Shown piece by piece: positions 1-8,881 of a stretch of DNA of 64,000 nt; within the stretch, counting starts at the first letter, position 1; every line of letters begins with the position of its first letter. Below the pieces are notes generated by a model, which made no database searches, was not told the origin of the DNA, and saw nothing but the letters and a program-made list of their open reading frames with translations. The stretch spans positions 995,001 through 1,059,000 of the forward strand of contig NZ_AP024154.1 in the NCBI RefSeq assembly GCF_015533855.1. Reading direction: 5' to 3'. A program made the position numbers and the translations under genes. Source of the DNA: Echinicola sp. 20G (GTDB taxonomy: Bacteria > Bacteroidota > Bacteroidia > Cytophagales > Cyclobacteriaceae).

Positions 1-2079
1 GTCACATATTTGGTAGGTAAATGTGTCTGTACCGCTAAAGTCAGTATCAGGAACATAGGTAACCGTTCCGTCAGCATTGATGGTCAGGCTGCCATTGGCA
101 GTTTCACTTATGATGGCCAAGCTGTTTGGATCCAAGGGGTGGATGGTTGTCACATCATTGGCAAGAATGTCAAAGGTGATTTCTTGGTTCATATTTGTAA
201 TCATCTGATCATCCATCGGCATTACTTCATTTGCCTGAATTCTAAATGTTACCAAGGCCTGATCTTTATTACTCGGATTGAGTTTTTCCCTTAGCTCATA
301 GCGCAAAGTATAGGCTCTTGCCGCTATGTCTGGAGGTAAAGTCAATAAACCTTCTTCATCAACTTGAAGCCCAATGATACCATCTAAGTCAATGAACTCA
401 AAGTCCACATCCTCTGGGTTGATTTCGCTGTTATTAAATAAATCATTTAATAGTATGTTTCCGAAAACCCTACCCGTGGAACTGTTAAAAACGCCAAAAT
501 CATCGTCATTTGCTTCAATCGGTGTAAGGGAAGCTATAGATTCTTCAGAAGCACTGTCACTTACCTCTTCTCCATTTGGATCCTCAGCATTTACATGTGC
601 TGTATTGACTACTTTTCCTTCCTCCAAGTCTGCTTGTGTCACCTTATGCACGGTAGTGAAAGCAGTGCTGCCTCCTGGCGCAAGACTGGCCAATACGCTT
701 TCAAGCCCAGTCATTGGATCAGTAACTTTTATATTGCTCAAGGTCACATTTCCTGTATTGGTCACGATCAAAGTATAAGTGATTTCTTCACCCAAAACAC
801 TATAGCTTTCTTTGTCCGCCACTTTTGTAAGCGCTACAGCTGAAACACCCTCCTCTAAGGAGATGGTCTCTTCATCAACGGACTTTAATTTGTGGTTCTT
901 CGCGCAGGTAGCATGCCCTGTTGCTATGTTGGTAATTTCCCCACCGGCATCAATATCCTCTTGCACTATTTCATAGCTTGCTGTAAAATCAATACTTTCA
1001 CCTGGCCCAAGACTTGGCACCATTGTCGGCATTATTTCACTTATTGCCCCATTGCCGGGATGATCATCCGTCACATAGATATCCGTAACTGTTGTGTTTC
1101 CTGTATTGCTTATTCGATAGGTATAAGTAACAATTTCCCCTACTTTTAGAGATTCTGTTTTGTCCGCGGATTTAACCATCTTTATGCCTATGACTTGCTC
1201 CACTTTTGTTACGGCATCATCACATTTTTTTTCTGCCTCATTACTGCTCACAACTGCTTTATTGACCAACTTTCCTCCTCTATCAATATCGGATTGGGTC
1301 ACCGCATAAGACGTTTTATAAACCCATGATTCATTGGTATCCAATTCTCCATCTTGATCTTCATCACCACTCACTAGACTCAATGGCACATCTCCGTTGG
1401 TCATTTCATCCATCACATTCACACCTGTCAAGTTAATTCTTCCAGGATTAGTGACAGTAATAGTATAATTCAAATTGGTGGGCGATGAAATAGAAGTTTG
1501 GTCAACCTCCTTTTTAATTTTAATGTTTGCAGGATTGTCAGCTAAAGTATAATCACCTAAAGATTCCAATTGAATAAAACTATAATCATTGCAATCATAA
1601 GTAGAAGACAAATCAGTATCACTAGAATTAGTCCATGCTAATAATGGGTTACTCAGTTTGAGTTCTTCTCCGCAAGCCCATGTAAAAGAATAGGGTAAAG
1701 TCACGATTTTTGAAGCACTGACAGCAGCAGGGACACTTCCCATAAATAGATTCAAGTACTCGTGATTATTACCATTCTTTAAATCCATAAAAATCCTAGC
1801 ATTTTCAGCAGGTATGTTGGATTTAGTTTTATACCGCACAGATATAAATAAGTTGTGCTTTTCGCCTGACAAACAATCTTTTTCTTGTTGGGTAAGAGCT
1901 AACCCTGATTCATTACTAAGGTAAATGTCTTTAATTATATAATTGTCTGACGTACCTTCCAGCCCACATGACCTGAGATCAAGAAGTGCATTTTGATTTT
2001 GGGCTTGTGAATCAGTTATTGTCAATAAACCAATTAGACAGAAAAAGATTAAACCGAAACATGTAGCATATGATTTCAT
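1..2079 (-). CDS. Secreted surface protein with DUF11-type repeats, C-terminus outside window
   Basis: The frame is open from an ATG at 2079 to the window edge (693 codons), so the C-terminus is missing. The product starts with a signal peptide (about residues 1-27, ending near DSQA-QN). A roughly 150-residue N-terminal domain follows. Then come three repeats of about 110-120 residues of the DUF11/DUF7507 'conserved repeat' type, recognisable by YTYRISNTGN, YTLIVTNTGN and YTITVTNPG cores and by 'VTQxDID/LxxG' endings. After the repeats there is a 'NDILLNDL'-like tandem Ig/cadherin-type module ending in FSGTDTFTYQICD. Such proteins are exported to the surface in Bacteroidota, usually by type IX secretion with a C-terminal sorting domain; that domain would lie beyond base 1. 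Adhesion is an inference, and no enzyme motif is visible. Confidence 0.85.
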   Translation of the reverse strand, partial: MKSYATCFGLIFFCLIGLLTITDSQAQNQNALLDLRSCGLEGTSDNYIIKDIYLSNESGLALTQQEKDCLSGEKHNLFISVRYKTKSNIPAENARIFMDLKNGNNHEYLNLFMGSVPAAVSASKIVTLPYSFTWACGEELKLSNPLLAWTNSSDTDLSSTYDCNDYSFIQLESLGDYTLADNPANIKIKKEVDQTSISSPTNLNYTITVTNPGRINLTGVNVMDEMTNGDVPLSLVSGDEDQDGELDTNESWVYKTSYAVTQSDIDRGGKLVNKAVVSSNEAEKKCDDAVTKVEQVIGIKMVKSADKTESLKVGEIVTYTYRISNTGNTTVTDIYVTDDHPGNGAISEIMPTMVPSLGPGESIDFTASYEIVQEDIDAGGEITNIATGHATCAKNHKLKSVDEETISLEEGVSAVALTKVADKESYSVLGEEITYTLIVTNTGNVTLSNIKVTDPMTGLESVLASLAPGGSTAFTTVHKVTQADLEEGKVVNTAHVNAEDPNGEEVSDSASEESIASLTPIEANDDDFGVFNSSTGRVFGNILLNDLFNNSEINPEDVDFEFIDLDGIIGLQVDEEGLLTLPPDIAARAYTLRYELREKLNPSNKDQALVTFRIQANEVMPMDDQMITNMNQEITFDILANDVTTIHPLDPNSLAIISETANGSLTINADGTVTYVPDTDFSGTDTFTYQICD

Positions 2080-2089
2080 AACTGTCTTT

Positions 2090-2317
2090 TTAATTCAGAG
2101 AGGATATTTGTTTATCGACCCCGTTATTGTTCTTTAGATCAAAAACTTTAATGTAATTGCACACCGGTTGACTTAAAAAAAATACGTTCTTAGTATTCCC
2201 GGTACCTGATGACTGTAATTGTCCATCCTTGTTCAGCTTTTGGCAGAAAAATTGACTGAAATCATTACTCGATGAATGGATAAGGATGTGTTGGTTTTGG
2301 TAAAAATTTCTTTCCAT
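2090..2317 (-). CDS. Small hypothetical protein upstream of surface protein
   Basis: A 75-codon ATG-started ORF ends 10 bp before the start of the large surface-protein gene on the same strand, so it could be the first gene of that unit. The product is Asn/Gln/Ser-rich, without signal peptide, membrane segment or recognised motif, and has two or three scattered cysteines. The alternative is that this is simply the untranslated leader of the surface-protein mRNA. Position is the only support. Confidence 0.3.
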   Translation of the reverse strand: MERNFYQNQHILIHSSSNDFSQFFCQKLNKDGQLQSSGTGNTKNVFFLSQPVCNYIKVFDLKNNNGVDKQISSLN

Positions 2318-2613
2318 ATTCGTGTTTGTTTCTATTTAAACCCGCACCAAAAAGTCGATTTTATGATTTGAAGACTTATTTTTGCAGTTCAAATACATTA
2401 TTTTGTTATAAAAGTACTTTTTTTGCTCTTTCCTACCAAGTAAAATGTCGTTTATTTTTATATGAATTACGTTTTTAAATTATCGAATTACGTTTTTTAG
2501 TATATAAAATTATATTTAAATAATGACGCACTAATAAATGATAACTTACTGAAAATAAGTACACTTATGTGAAAAGGTTAAATTTCCCTAACTTGATAAA
2601 AATCAATAAAATC

Positions 2614-4053
2614 ATGAAATCTCAATTTTTAACTGAAAATCAACAACTTACGGATATTTTCAATTCTCAAAAGAAAAAAGCCATCCAACTACGGCATTCT
2701 TCCTTTACAGAAAGAGCAGAAAGGCTTAAGTCGCTGAAAGAGTGGATCAAAGAGAATCATGAAGAAATTGAAAAGGCATTATACGCCGACCTTAAAAAAC
2801 CGAGTGCAGAAACAATGATCACCGAAACAGGATATGCACTGGTAGAAATTAACTTGGCCATTAAAAAGCTGAAAAAATGGATGTCACCCAAAAAGGTAAA
2901 AACCCCCATTCACATGCTGGGAACCAATTCATATATCCATATAGAACCCCTCGGAACGGCCTTGATCATTTCTCCATGGAATTACCCTTTTAACCTTTCT
3001 ATTGGTCCGGTGGTGTCCGCCATTTCGGCTGGATGTACCATATCATTGAAACCATCTGAATTGACCCCACATACTTCCGCGCTTTTGAGAAGAATGATGA
3101 CAGAACTGTTTGATACTGATATAGTAGCCGTTTTCGAAGGAGGAAAAGAAACTGCCCAGGCTTTATTACAACTTCCTTTTGACCATATTTTCTTTACAGG
3201 AAGTACTTCCGTGGGAAAAACGGTAATGAATGCCGCTTCCCGAAATCTCTCAAGTGTCACCTTGGAACTTGGTGGTAAATCTCCGGTAATCATTGATAAG
3301 GACTTTGATCTCAAAGATGCCGCTAAAAAGATCGCTATTGGTAAGTTCCTCAACTGTGGCCAAACATGTATTTCGCCAGATTACTTATTGATCCATGAAT
3401 CCCAAAAAGAAACATTTATCAAGGAGCTCCAGAGTCAAATCAATAAAATGTACAATCCTAAAAACAAGGGATTTATAACTAATAAAGATTATGGAAGGAT
3501 AATCGAACAAAAGCACCTCAACAGATTGCAAAATCTCCTTGCTGATGCTCAAACGAAGGGAGGTCATATCGAACTTGGCGGTGACATTGTGAAGGAAGAA
3601 AACTATATGGGACCTACCGTTATCAGTAATATGTCCGAAAACATGCTCCTAATGCAGGAAGAAATTTTTGGCCCCATTTTACCCATACTTACTTATCATA
3701 ACATGGAAGAAGTGAGTCATTTATTACAATTAAGACCGAAACCCCTGGCGCTTTATCTTTTTACAGAAGATGGATCGATAAAAGAGAATTTCCTTAAAAA
3801 CACCAGTTCTGGTACGGTGGTAATTAATGACTGTTCCATCCAATACATGCAAAACGAGCTGCCTTTTGGAGGTGTCAATCATAGCGGAATTGGAAAATCC
3901 CACGGATACGCCGGCTTTTTGGCTTTTAGCAATCAAAAATCAATTGTAGAGCAAAGAAAGGGAAAAACACTTCCTCAACTCCTTTATCCCCCTTATGACC
4001 TCAAGACAACCGGTCTGATCAATACCTTCAAAAAGTGGTTACTCAAAGGCTAA
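2614..4053 (+). CDS. Aldehyde dehydrogenase, class 3-like
   Basis: NAD(P)-dependent oxidation of an aldehyde to the acid, in the cytoplasm. The 479-residue product has the ALDH signatures: the SPWNYPFNL substrate/cofactor loop, the FFTGSTSVGK nucleotide-binding turn, catalytic Glu218 in TLELGGKSP, catalytic Cys252 in CGQTCIS, and an EEIFGPILP block. The 34-residue Glu-to-Cys spacing and the C-terminal LPFGGVNHSGIG motif fit the class 3 (fatty/aromatic aldehyde) branch. The frame opens earlier at a GTG (2569). I prefer the ATG at 2614 because the extra 15 residues are not ALDH-like and family members begin close to this point. The 3' end overlaps the convergent DUF6702 gene by 15 bp. The natural substrate cannot be read from sequence. 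Confidence 0.93.
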   Translation: MKSQFLTENQQLTDIFNSQKKKAIQLRHSSFTERAERLKSLKEWIKENHEEIEKALYADLKKPSAETMITETGYALVEINLAIKKLKKWMSPKKVKTPIHMLGTNSYIHIEPLGTALIISPWNYPFNLSIGPVVSAISAGCTISLKPSELTPHTSALLRRMMTELFDTDIVAVFEGGKETAQALLQLPFDHIFFTGSTSVGKTVMNAASRNLSSVTLELGGKSPVIIDKDFDLKDAAKKIAIGKFLNCGQTCISPDYLLIHESQKETFIKELQSQINKMYNPKNKGFITNKDYGRIIEQKHLNRLQNLLADAQTKGGHIELGGDIVKEENYMGPTVISNMSENMLLMQEEIFGPILPILTYHNMEEVSHLLQLRPKPLALYLFTEDGSIKENFLKNTSSGTVVINDCSIQYMQNELPFGGVNHSGIGKSHGYAGFLAFSNQKSIVEQRKGKTLPQLLYPPYDLKTTGLINTFKKWLLKG

Positions 4054-4530
4054 GGTCCCACTCTCGTGATCCTTATATAGGATCAGCGTTTTTGGTGATT
4101 TATTTACATAAAAATTAACCATATTCCTTTGATCGGGAAAATAATGGATCAGAATTTCATTTTTAACCATGACAGTGTGCGGCCGAGAAACCTTCTTGGC
4201 TTCCATATAAAACCAGGCGGCATCTTCTTCTATTTCATAGCCGATATAGGAAAGCTGAGCGGTATCTCCATTGACCAAGATATGATTCTTATCAATTAGG
4301 TATTTCTCCACAAGTTTCTCTAACTTCTGAGGATTTTCTGGATTCAAAAAATCCACCCTATTGCCTTCTTGTTCACTGAGAACATCTTCAAAATCATCCC
4401 AGAAAATCTTCTGTGCAACCTCAAGACTTTCTGACTTTTCATTGTAGTTGATATCGGTCACGCTGATGTAAAAAGGGTGGAAAAAAACCATCCATCCTAG
4501 TATCGAGATAACTATATAATTATATAACAT
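4039..4530 (-). CDS. DUF6702 family protein
   Basis: The 163-residue product has one N-terminal hydrophobic segment (about residues 4-22, signal or anchor) followed by 'HPFYISVTDINYN', which I associate with DUF6702 proteins of Bacteroidota. The remainder is a soluble, probably periplasmic domain with several predicted beta strands. It is transcribed away from the HupE/UreJ gene, with 178 bp between start codons. Together with the HupE/UreJ and M1 peptidase genes it forms a trio that I recall as repeatedly adjacent in this phylum, which suggests a shared process. No function is established. The family assignment is by pattern memory. Confidence 0.75.
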   Translation of the reverse strand: MLYNYIVISILGWMVFFHPFYISVTDINYNEKSESLEVAQKIFWDDFEDVLSEQEGNRVDFLNPENPQKLEKLVEKYLIDKNHILVNGDTAQLSYIGYEIEEDAAWFYMEAKKVSRPHTVMVKNEILIHYFPDQRNMVNFYVNKSPKTLILYKDHESGTLAFE

Positions 4531-4708
4531 TTAGTTACTGTTTTCTACTTTTTGTCCAAATTTAGCATTAATATTACAACGCTGTTTTTCTAACCCAAAT
4601 AAAACTAAGCCCAAGCCCTTCTTGATCAACCTATAGGGTGGTTAGTTTTCACTCCGAAACCTGACTTCTCTGGGGATGTATCATGCTAAAGGACAAACGA
4701 ATGTATTC

Positions 4709-5290
4709 ATGAATCAGTTTCAAGCGTATTTTAATTTAGGGATAAAACATATTCTAGACCTAAATGGATTTGACCACATTTTATTCATCATTGCGCTTTG
4801 CGCTATTTATCTATTAAGGGATTGGAAAAAGATCCTTGTTTTGGTTACCGCCTTTACAATTGGGCATTCCATCACACTCGCATTGGCAACCCTTAAGATC
4901 TTTAGTGTAAACTCTAACTTAATCGAATTTCTAATTCCGGTGACCATTGCGGTGACCGCTTTCTTCAATATACTCAAACCACGGCCTTCAAGTGGTAATG
5001 GCATTCAGGCAAACTATGTATTTGCCCTTTTCTTCGGCCTGATCCACGGACTTGGTTTCTCCAATTATTTAAGGTCTCTATTAGGTAGGGAAAACTCTAT
5101 TTGGGAACCTTTGTTGGCTTTCAACCTTGGTATTGAAGTAGGACAATTGGCCATAGTAGCCATATTTATCATCGTATCTTCTATTGCCATTGGCATTCTT
5201 GGTGCCAATAGGAAAGAATGGGCATTGGTCATCTCCTCGGTTGTACTCGGTATGGCCATCATGATGATCTTGGACGCGATATACTGGTAA
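4709..5290 (+). CDS. HupE/UreJ family membrane protein
   Basis: The 193-residue integral membrane protein has about six hydrophobic segments. It carries the HupE/UreJ hallmarks: an N-terminal G(F/Y)DHILFIIAL helix, the FTIGHSITLALA helix, and FGLIHGLGFSN, whose histidines are proposed metal ligands in nickel/cobalt permeases of this family. The start at 4709 gives MNQFQAYFNLG, like relatives; an in-frame ATG lies 11 codons upstream (4676). The substrate is unproven: the HupE name comes from nickel uptake for hydrogenase, but no hydrogenase or urease gene is in the window. It is followed after 90 bp by an M1 metallopeptidase on the same strand. Confidence 0.88.
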   Translation: MNQFQAYFNLGIKHILDLNGFDHILFIIALCAIYLLRDWKKILVLVTAFTIGHSITLALATLKIFSVNSNLIEFLIPVTIAVTAFFNILKPRPSSGNGIQANYVFALFFGLIHGLGFSNYLRSLLGRENSIWEPLLAFNLGIEVGQLAIVAIFIIVSSIAIGILGANRKEWALVISSVVLGMAIMMILDAIYW

Positions 5291-5380
5291 GAAAATAACC
5301 CAAATAGCCATTTCTAATTGCTGACCTGGTCGGCTTAGAAAAAGTTCTTAAACATATTCATAAAAACTCTAGAGGGATAT

Positions 5381-7711
5381 ATGAAAAGGATAATCCATTT
5401 ATTAGCTATTAATTTGCTCTTGTTAGGCAATGTATTTGCCCAGCACAGCGAACAAAACCATGCAGAGCGATTTGAACAATTAGGCAGCATGCTTCGCTCA
5501 CCCAATGTCTACAGAGCAGCTTCTGGAGCACCAGGGCATTTATATTGGCAACAACAAGCCAATTATGAAATTTCAGTAGAGCTTGATGACCAAAACCAAA
5601 GCATCAAAGGCACTGAAAAAGTCACCTACATTAACAATTCACCTGATGAACTAAGCTACCTTTGGATCCAGTTAGATCAAAACCAAAGGGCAAAAGATGC
5701 TGATAGCCATAAGGCTAGCACAAGCAAAATCTATGAAAGGATGTCCCTTAGACAATTGGAGTCTATCCTTTGGCATGACCAAGACTTGGGATATAAAATC
5801 CACAGTGTAAAGGACATGAACGGAACAGATATTCCTGTCGCGATCAACAAAACCATGATGCGAGTAGATCTCCCAGAACCTCTTAAGGCTGGTGAAGAAG
5901 TGGAATTCGTCGTTGACTGGAGCTTTAACATTCATGACAGAACCAGCTTTATAGGTGGAAGACCGGGATATGAATATTTTGAGGAAGATGGCAACTACCT
6001 ATACACCATGGCCGAGTGGTTCCCTAGAATGGCCGTTTACTCTGACTTCCAAGGTTGGCAAAACAAACAGTTCTATGGAAGCGGTGAATTTGCACTTACC
6101 TTTGGAAACTACAAAGTAAGCATCACTGTCCCTGCAGATCATATGGTGGGCGCAACTGGCGTGCTAACCAATGCTGAAGAGGTTTTAAATGACACTGAAC
6201 TGGACAGGTGGAACCAAGCCAAAGAAACCTTTGATGAGCCAGTGGTAATCCGTACCCAAAAAGAAGCTGAAAAACTTGAAAAAGGAAAAGCCTCTGATAT
6301 GAAAACCTGGGTTTTTGAAGCTGAAAACGTAAGGGATTTTGCCTGGACTTCCTCTAGAAAGTTCATCTGGGATGCCATGGCTGTCAATGTAGGCAACAAA
6401 ACAGCAATGGCTATGTCTTACTATGGCAAAGAAGCCAACCCTCTTTGGGGTCAATACTCTACCAAAGTAGTAGCGCATACGCTGAAATCTTATTCTTCCA
6501 GAACTTTTGACTACCCTTATCCTACTGCAATTTCTGTAGAGGCTGCCAATGGAATGGAATATCCAATGATCTGCTTCAACTACGGTAGACCTGATGCGGA
6601 CGGAACCTATTCTGAAGCCATCAAAAACGGTATGATCTCTGTGATCATTCACGAAGTTGGTCATAACTTCTTCCCCATGATTGTCAATTCTGACGAGCGT
6701 CAGTGGACTTGGATGGATGAAGGTTTGAACACCTTTATGCAATTCCTTGCAGAACAAGAGTGGGACAGAAACTATCCTTCCAGAAGAGGGCCTGCCCATA
6801 AAATTGTGGATTACATGAAAGGCGAAAAGCAGTACTTGGAACCCATCATGACCAATTCTGAGAACATTATTCAATTTGGCTCAAATGCCTATGCCAAGCC
6901 AGCAACCGCATTGAACATTTTGAGAGAAACTGTAATGGGAAGAGAGTTATTCGACTTTGCATTCAAACAATATGCACAAAGATGGAAATTCAAACATCCT
7001 ACCCCAGCGGATTTCTTCAGAACCATGGAAGACGCTTCTGCTGTTGATTTGGACTGGTTCTGGAGAGGCTGGTTCTTTGGAACGGAGCCAGTAGATATCG
7101 CTCTTGAAGAAGTGAAGTGGTACCAATTGGACAACAGAACTCCAGCGGAAAAGAAAAAGGATGAAGCCTCAGCGCATGAGAAGTATGAATCTTACGTTTC
7201 AAGAACCAAAAATGAAAAAGACATTCCTGAGACAGTAATCGAAAAAGATCCGGGAACGAGAGACTTCTACTATAGCTATAATCAATTTTCAGTTACTCCA
7301 AGTGACGAAAAAGCCTATAAAAGCTTCGTATCCAATTTGAATGAAAAAGAAAAAGAATTGTTTAATAGTGGATTGAACTACTATGAAATTACCTTCAAAA
7401 ATGTTGGTGGATTGGTGATGCCTTTAATCGTTCAGTTCAACTATGTAGACGGAACTTCAGAAGTGGAAAGAATTCCGGCCTATATCTGGAGAAAGAATGA
7501 AACTGAAGTCACTAAAGTATTCCCTAAGGAGAAAGAAATTGAATCCATCATACTTGACCCTTACCGGGAAACAGCGGACATTGACGAGGAAAACAATTAT
7601 TTCCCAAGAAAAGCACTTCCTTCTAGATTTGAGCTGTTCCAAAGAGGAAACTCCCCGAGAGGTGCCTCTAGCGGCAGCAATCCTATGAAAGCAGCCAAAA
7701 AGAAAAATTAA
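5381..7711 (+). CDS. M1 family zinc metallopeptidase, secreted
   Basis: The 776-residue protein starts with a signal peptide (about residues 1-21, ending NVFA-QH). The N-terminal beta-sandwich of M1 peptidases covers about residues 45-290. The gluzincin site is complete: H424-E-V-G-H428 followed 18 residues later by Glu447 in the WMDEG motif. The exopeptidase motif appears as GMEYP instead of GAMEN, which is common in the Bacteroidota subgroup, and FWRGWFFG marks the C-terminal catalytic part. The tail is Lys-rich. It probably cleaves peptides in the periplasm or outside the cell. It lies in the DUF6702-HupE-M1 neighbourhood and ends at a strong bidirectional terminator. Confidence 0.92.
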   Translation: MKRIIHLLAINLLLLGNVFAQHSEQNHAERFEQLGSMLRSPNVYRAASGAPGHLYWQQQANYEISVELDDQNQSIKGTEKVTYINNSPDELSYLWIQLDQNQRAKDADSHKASTSKIYERMSLRQLESILWHDQDLGYKIHSVKDMNGTDIPVAINKTMMRVDLPEPLKAGEEVEFVVDWSFNIHDRTSFIGGRPGYEYFEEDGNYLYTMAEWFPRMAVYSDFQGWQNKQFYGSGEFALTFGNYKVSITVPADHMVGATGVLTNAEEVLNDTELDRWNQAKETFDEPVVIRTQKEAEKLEKGKASDMKTWVFEAENVRDFAWTSSRKFIWDAMAVNVGNKTAMAMSYYGKEANPLWGQYSTKVVAHTLKSYSSRTFDYPYPTAISVEAANGMEYPMICFNYGRPDADGTYSEAIKNGMISVIIHEVGHNFFPMIVNSDERQWTWMDEGLNTFMQFLAEQEWDRNYPSRRGPAHKIVDYMKGEKQYLEPIMTNSENIIQFGSNAYAKPATALNILRETVMGRELFDFAFKQYAQRWKFKHPTPADFFRTMEDASAVDLDWFWRGWFFGTEPVDIALEEVKWYQLDNRTPAEKKKDEASAHEKYESYVSRTKNEKDIPETVIEKDPGTRDFYYSYNQFSVTPSDEKAYKSFVSNLNEKEKELFNSGLNYYEITFKNVGGLVMPLIVQFNYVDGTSEVERIPAYIWRKNETEVTKVFPKEKEIESIILDPYRETADIDEENNYFPRKALPSRFELFQRGNSPRGASSGSNPMKAAKKKN

Positions 7712-7731
7712 CCTTTTCAAAGGTTCACAAT

Positions 7732-7767
7732 AAAAATGGCCAGTCCTCCTAAGGACTGGCCATTTTT
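7732..7767. terminator. Bidirectional rho-independent terminator
   Basis: A perfect 16-bp inverted repeat: an A-run plus GGCCAGTCCT, a four-base CCTA loop, and AGGACTGGCC plus a T-run. It works in both directions, serving the M1 peptidase (plus) and the convergent endonuclease/phosphatase-fold gene (minus). Confidence 0.92.
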
Positions 7768-7787
7768 ATATCCCAACTATTTAATCT

Positions 7788-8687
7788 CTATTTGGTGATG
7801 TCAAAATCCGCTACGACAGGATAATGATCAGATAAATACCAATTTTCTTTTCCGTTTGCCACATAGGCTTTAATCAATTCACCCTGAAGATTCTCAGAGA
7901 TCATGATATAATCTATTCGTTCATTTGCAGGTATTTCAATGCCCTTTTTTTCCTTATCTGTCAGCACCATTGCAGGAAAACTCTCCATACCTTTCCCCGT
8001 TCGTTCTGACTGCCAAACACTATCAAACAAGGGAACACCCATAAAACCCGCCATCACTGCATAATCCAACTGCATCTTCACAGCCATATTCCCATCAAGT
8101 CCTTTGTCCTTATTATTGTCCCAATCCTTTTGAAGCCAATCAGGTTTTTCTTCATATAGTGAAGCATCCAAAGGACTGTGTGTATTAAAATCCCCTAAAA
8201 CCATCAAGCCTTCATCTCTATCAATATTGTCTTGGATATAGGCTTTTAAGATGTCCACCTCTTCCCTACGTCTTTTGATACTACCAGGATGAAGGTGTAC
8301 AACCAAATAATTAATTTCATTTATCTTCACATGCAAAGCCCCATGGTGCAGATTACCAAACAGTTTTGAAATCACGGTAATGGGACTTGAAGAGGTAATC
8401 CCGACAGAATATCCGGTGGTCTTCAAAAGTTCTGAATAAGGATGTCCCCAGGACTCAGCATCCTTTTGAAGTTTTTCGGGAGTGTAACTGCACAATTCCT
8501 GAAGTGCTACCACCTCTGGTTTTTGTTCATCGACCCAGTTACAAAGTTGTTTTCGTCTTAAAGTGTCCTTTCCCCAGTCATAACCATTCCAAATATTGTA
8601 ACTGATCACTTTTAGTTTCTCATCGTTTTGCCCAAACGATTGAAAGCATGTAAAAACAATAAGTATTAGTAAGAGTTTTCCTTTCAT
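7788..8687 (-). CDS. Secreted endonuclease/exonuclease/phosphatase family protein
   Basis: The 299-residue protein has a signal peptide (about residues 1-19, ending SFG-QN) and the DNase I-like fold of the EEP superfamily. Visible motifs in order are VISYNIWNG, VVALQEL (metal-binding Glu), LVVHLHPG, VLGDFNTHSP (Asp/Asn) and LSDHYPVVADF (catalytic His). Superfamily members hydrolyse phosphodiesters or phosphomonoesters (DNA, sphingomyelin, inositol phosphates). Export points to an extracellular or periplasmic phosphodiester, but the substrate is not determined. It appears to be a single-gene unit. Confidence 0.9.
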   Translation of the reverse strand: MKGKLLLILIVFTCFQSFGQNDEKLKVISYNIWNGYDWGKDTLRRKQLCNWVDEQKPEVVALQELCSYTPEKLQKDAESWGHPYSELLKTTGYSVGITSSSPITVISKLFGNLHHGALHVKINEINYLVVHLHPGSIKRRREEVDILKAYIQDNIDRDEGLMVLGDFNTHSPLDASLYEEKPDWLQKDWDNNKDKGLDGNMAVKMQLDYAVMAGFMGVPLFDSVWQSERTGKGMESFPAMVLTDKEKKGIEIPANERIDYIMISENLQGELIKAYVANGKENWYLSDHYPVVADFDITK

Positions 8688-8801
8688 AATACCACTAATG
8701 TATTGTTTTTTACTTTAATACTTATCTCTTCATATTACCTTTCTAAGATGTTTTATCTGATAAGGATTTTTTAGAGAAAATTACATCAAGATGGTTTCTC
8801 C

Positions 8802-8835
8802 AAAAAAAAGCCTCACCCTTAGAAGAATGAGGCTT
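8802..8835 (-). terminator. Terminator of the glnK-amt unit
   Basis: AAGCCTCA and TGAGGCTT pair across a 12-nt loop. The A-run on the plus strand becomes a U-run after the hairpin in the minus-strand transcript. It lies 47 bp beyond the amt stop codon. Confidence 0.8.
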
Positions 8836-8881
8836 GATTTGCTAGTGGTAAAAACTTTATCTAAAATTTCTTAAGCTTGTC

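Noticed and set aside
10..1149. Several plus-strand ORFs of 80-134 codons
   Set aside because: They are antisense to the open minus-strand surface-protein frame, which has a signal peptide and clear repeat domains; the plus-strand products have no coherent features.
6185..6874. 229-codon minus-strand ORF inside the M1 peptidase gene
   Set aside because: Shadow frame of a conserved coding region; the product is Phe/His/Arg-rich without motifs.
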